From contig JALSIV010000004.1 of the NCBI GenBank assembly GCA_026989685.1, positions 1-35,513 on the forward strand: 35,513 bases of DNA. The letters are read 5' to 3'. Source of the DNA: Pirellulaceae bacterium. Lineage in GTDB: Bacteria; Planctomycetota; Planctomycetia; Pirellulales; Pirellulaceae. The position numbers and the translations under genes were made by a program. The notes beneath the pieces are model-generated. The model did not search any database, was not told the origin of the DNA, and saw only the letters and a list, made by a program, of their open reading frames with translations. How positions within the stretch are numbered: position 1 is the stretch's first letter; every line of letters starts with the position of its first letter. Below, one piece after another: positions 33,015 to 35,513 of the stretch.

Positions 33015-35513
33015 CTACTCCGGTATTTCATGCACGGTGTAGTGGGCCTGGGCCGGAAAGAACACGCCGCGACCATGGGGCGTCAGGTTCTTCACATGGA
33101 ACTCATACACGTATCCCGGCCGCAAGGGTTGCTGCAAGCGGAGGGTGATACTCTTGCCGCTCTTGTCCAGCGAGACCGCAGCCACCGGTTCGCTGCGGCG
33201 ATTCTTATCGGGGCCGCCATACGCCGGAGTGGGAATCCGCGTGTAGGACGTCACCGCATAGGTCCGGGGATCGATGGCCCGCCGGCGGTCGGCCGGGTGA
33301 GTCAACTCCAATTGAAACCCGTCTCGTCGAATACGGACGTGAGCGATTCCGGTGGGGAGTTCTTCGAGGACGGGGCGGCACTGCACGATACTGCCGATGT
33401 TGTTCGCGCCCCCCCAGCCGCTGTCTCGCAAACAACCGACGTATAGATCGCCTCGAGGCGACACGGCACAGGAGACCGGACCGATCAACGGAGGTCCCTC
33501 CAGTGGCTCAGGCCAGCTCATCGGATAAGCGGCTCCCTGATAGACGCCGTTGACTCGTTCCAACGAAAGTCGCACGAGCGCCCGTTCGTTGAACTCGCAG
33601 CCGACCAGGTCCCCCTCGAACACCCCGAATCCCCGTCTGCGGGGCGCCCTTTTGGGTGTATACAAGAACGAGATCCCGTTGACACTGCGCGTCCACGGAT
33701 GGGGAATCTTGATCGCGGGCGGTGTCGTAGGAGCTTTCAACCCCTGTTTTTTCTCGAGCTTGTTGTAAAAGCCGTAGCGAGCCCCGGGGCGAACGTGGTT
33801 GAGTTCGTTGAACGGATTGTAGTTCCCCTGGTTGTCGGTGACGAACAACTCGCCCTCCCGATCACGGGCGATTCCCATGGGAAACCGGTGCCCGCCGCTG
33901 ATCACTTCGATACGGAAGCGATGAGGATTCTCGGGCGAGGGGCGGCGGGGAACCAGTCGCAGCACCTTGCCTCGGTAACGAGCCGACTCGGGAGTGCGAT
34001 CATCCTGCTGACAAGGTAGTGCCACGTAGTAGATCCCCTGCTCGTCGCGAGGCAATCCGACGGCCCAGTCGTGATAGTCGGTGGTGTGCCCCCACCCCGA
34101 TGCCAATGTCACATAGCGATCGTAACGGCCGTCCCCGTCGACGTCGGTCATTCTCAGCAGGGCATACTTGACCAGCACGTCGACATAGCCGGGTCCTGTG
34201 GCGAGTCCGTAAGGCGCCGCCAACTCGTCCGTCGCCGGCCACAGAGTCTCCTCCAACCCGTCGCCGTCGCGGTCTTCCGCCACCCAGACTCGTCCCTTGA
34301 GCGACCCGAAGACGAGTGCCCCATCGGGCCGCCAAGCCAACGCGATGGGCATGATCTCTTCCGGGAACGCCAATCGCGTAGCACGAAAACCGGGCAACAC
34401 CTTCAGTTCGCGAGCCTCCAGCTTCAATGGCTCTTCAGCCGTTGGTGGAAAACGATCGACCTGCACGTTTGCCCGGTAGACGACTTCGACGGCGCCTTGG
34501 TCGAGCCACCATCCTTCGCGGCTTGCCGGCGGCGCAGCGGTCGCCGCCACGCGTGCCACTGCGTGAGCCGGTCCGGGAAGACGAAATTCGCGGCCTCCGC
34601 CGCCAGGCTTGACATCGGGCATTCCGGCAAAGGGGCGAAACAGCACCCGCCATCCTTCGGGAACTCCCGTCACCTCCACTCGGCGCACAAAACCTCCGCC
34701 CTCGGCGCCGTCGCGCAGAGCATGCCACGATTGTGTCACAAATATCATTTCTGTCTTTCGGTCGGGCAACTGAAACCTCAAGCGATATCGGACTCGAATC
34801 CCGCCCGTTTCCAGTTCGTGTTCCAACTCGTCGAACTCGGTAACGAACTGTCCGATGCGGAGGGGAGCCAGATGAACGTCTCCCCGGCGCAGCTCGATCT
34901 CGGCTGCCGACGTCTTCGGGGCAGCCACCATGGCTCCCGCCAGCTCCCAATACCAGGTTTTCCCTTCGGTTCGCTGGCGAGCCACATCGCCGGTGGTCCA
35001 GAACTGTTGCCGGGCGGTGGCCAAATCAAAAAGAACGTTGTGCCGGTTCGGCAAACCGATCAGCAACGGCTTGATCCACGGTTTTCCGTCGTAGCGCACC
35101 ACGTCCGTCACGAGGACCGATCGCCCGCTTGACCGATCGACAACACCCCGCTGACGCAATGTTCGCACCGGATTGGGAGCCGGCGGAACGAAGTCGGCCA
35201 GGTTGAGAACTTCCCACACGGCAGCGAGCTGATGTTGCAGATTCTGTTCTAGTACGCCGTGTACCGCCACTTTCACTCCGGGCATTTCCATTCGCGGCAC
35301 GATGCGCGACGGATTCGCCACCCAACGGAAAAACCAGGACGGTCGAATGCGACTTGCCGGACGAGTCAGCTCGGGGCCGCGTGCGTTCAGCGGCGCGTCC
35401 GCCGGAAGAACGCCCCCCACGGCATGACAACTGGTACAGCCGAAGCCGCTGCTGGTCACCAGTCGGGCACCTGCCGTCTTGAGCGTTACAGCATCGACCG
35501 GCGGAAGAGTCGG
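33015..35513 (-). CDS. c-type-heme (CxxCH) protein with beta-propeller (PVC-type membrane-bound dehydrogenase-like), 5' end outside window
   Basis: Reading frame open to the window's right edge; 'GCTSCHAVGG' heme motif; 'PIALAWRPDGALVFGSLKGRVWVAEDRDGDG', 'ISGGHRFPMGIARDREGELFVTDNQGNYNPFNELNHV' sugar-dehydrogenase-like propeller. Confidence 0.85.
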   Translation of the reverse strand, partial: PTLPPVDAVTLKTAGARLVTSSGFGCTSCHAVGGVLPADAPLNARGPELTRPASRIRPSWFFRWVANPSRIVPRMEMPGVKVAVHGVLEQNLQHQLAAVWEVLNLADFVPPAPNPVRTLRQRGVVDRSSGRSVLVTDVVRYDGKPWIKPLLIGLPNRHNVLFDLATARQQFWTTGDVARQRTEGKTWYWELAGAMVAAPKTSAAEIELRRGDVHLAPLRIGQFVTEFDELEHELETGGIRVRYRLRFQLPDRKTEMIFVTQSWHALRDGAEGGGFVRRVEVTGVPEGWRVLFRPFAGMPDVKPGGGGREFRLPGPAHAVARVAATAAPPASREGWWLDQGAVEVVYRANVQVDRFPPTAEEPLKLEARELKVLPGFRATRLAFPEEIMPIALAWRPDGALVFGSLKGRVWVAEDRDGDGLEETLWPATDELAAPYGLATGPGYVDVLVKYALLRMTDVDGDGRYDRYVTLASGWGHTTDYHDWAVGLPRDEQGIYYVALPCQQDDRTPESARYRGKVLRLVPRRPSPENPHRFRIEVISGGHRFPMGIARDREGELFVTDNQGNYNPFNELNHVRPGARYGFYNKLEKKQGLKAPTTPPAIKIPHPWTRSVNGISFLYTPKRAPRRRGFGVFEGDLVGCEFNERALVRLSLERVNGVYQGAAYPMSWPEPLEGPPLIGPVSCAVSPRGDLYVGCLRDSGWGGANNIGSIVQCRPVLEELPTGIAHVRIRRDGFQLELTHPADRRRAIDPRTYAVTSYTRIPTPAYGGPDKNRRSEPVAAVSLDKSGKSITLRLQQPLRPGYVYEFHVKNLTPHGRGVFFPAQAHYTVHEIPE

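Overview
This GC-rich bacterial window looks planctomycete-like (Pirellulales-type gene content; taxonomic placement is inference). It is mostly housekeeping and metabolic. In order, it contains: the 3' part of an Eco57I/type IIG-like DNA methyltransferase; a secreted Met-rich protein; a Tat-exported glycoside-hydrolase-like protein; a small membrane protein and a small lipoprotein; a GT-B glycosyltransferase; queA; a NUDIX protein; a cysteine desulfurase and an IscA-type protein; a CbiE-CbiT fusion (cobL); a second glycosyltransferase carrying a TDGVSLE motif; a membrane protein and a PIG-L deacetylase; a 1003-aa DUF11-type surface protein; tsaB; a LarA-like protein; rpsL-rpsG-fusA; an 853-aa secreted protein; a two-gene pyruvate:ferredoxin oxidoreductase; a zinc-ribbon membrane mini-protein; a secreted FAD oxidoreductase; a FliL-like protein; and a large c-type-heme/beta-propeller protein that runs off the right edge. 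I found no CRISPR array, transposase, prophage, tRNA or rRNA. The most unusual signal is two unrelated families of short repeats carried in frame inside protein genes. One is an 81-bp (27-aa) unit with hairpin potential in the methyltransferase, open in all six frames. The other is a degenerate 51-bp (17-aa) 'GDRQG' unit in the DUF11 protein. Other points worth checking are a strong intrinsic terminator between rpsG and fusA, a LarA homolog whose catalytic motifs look lost, a FliL-like protein without flagellar neighbours, and a direct-repeat plus inverted-repeat element upstream of the PFOR genes.
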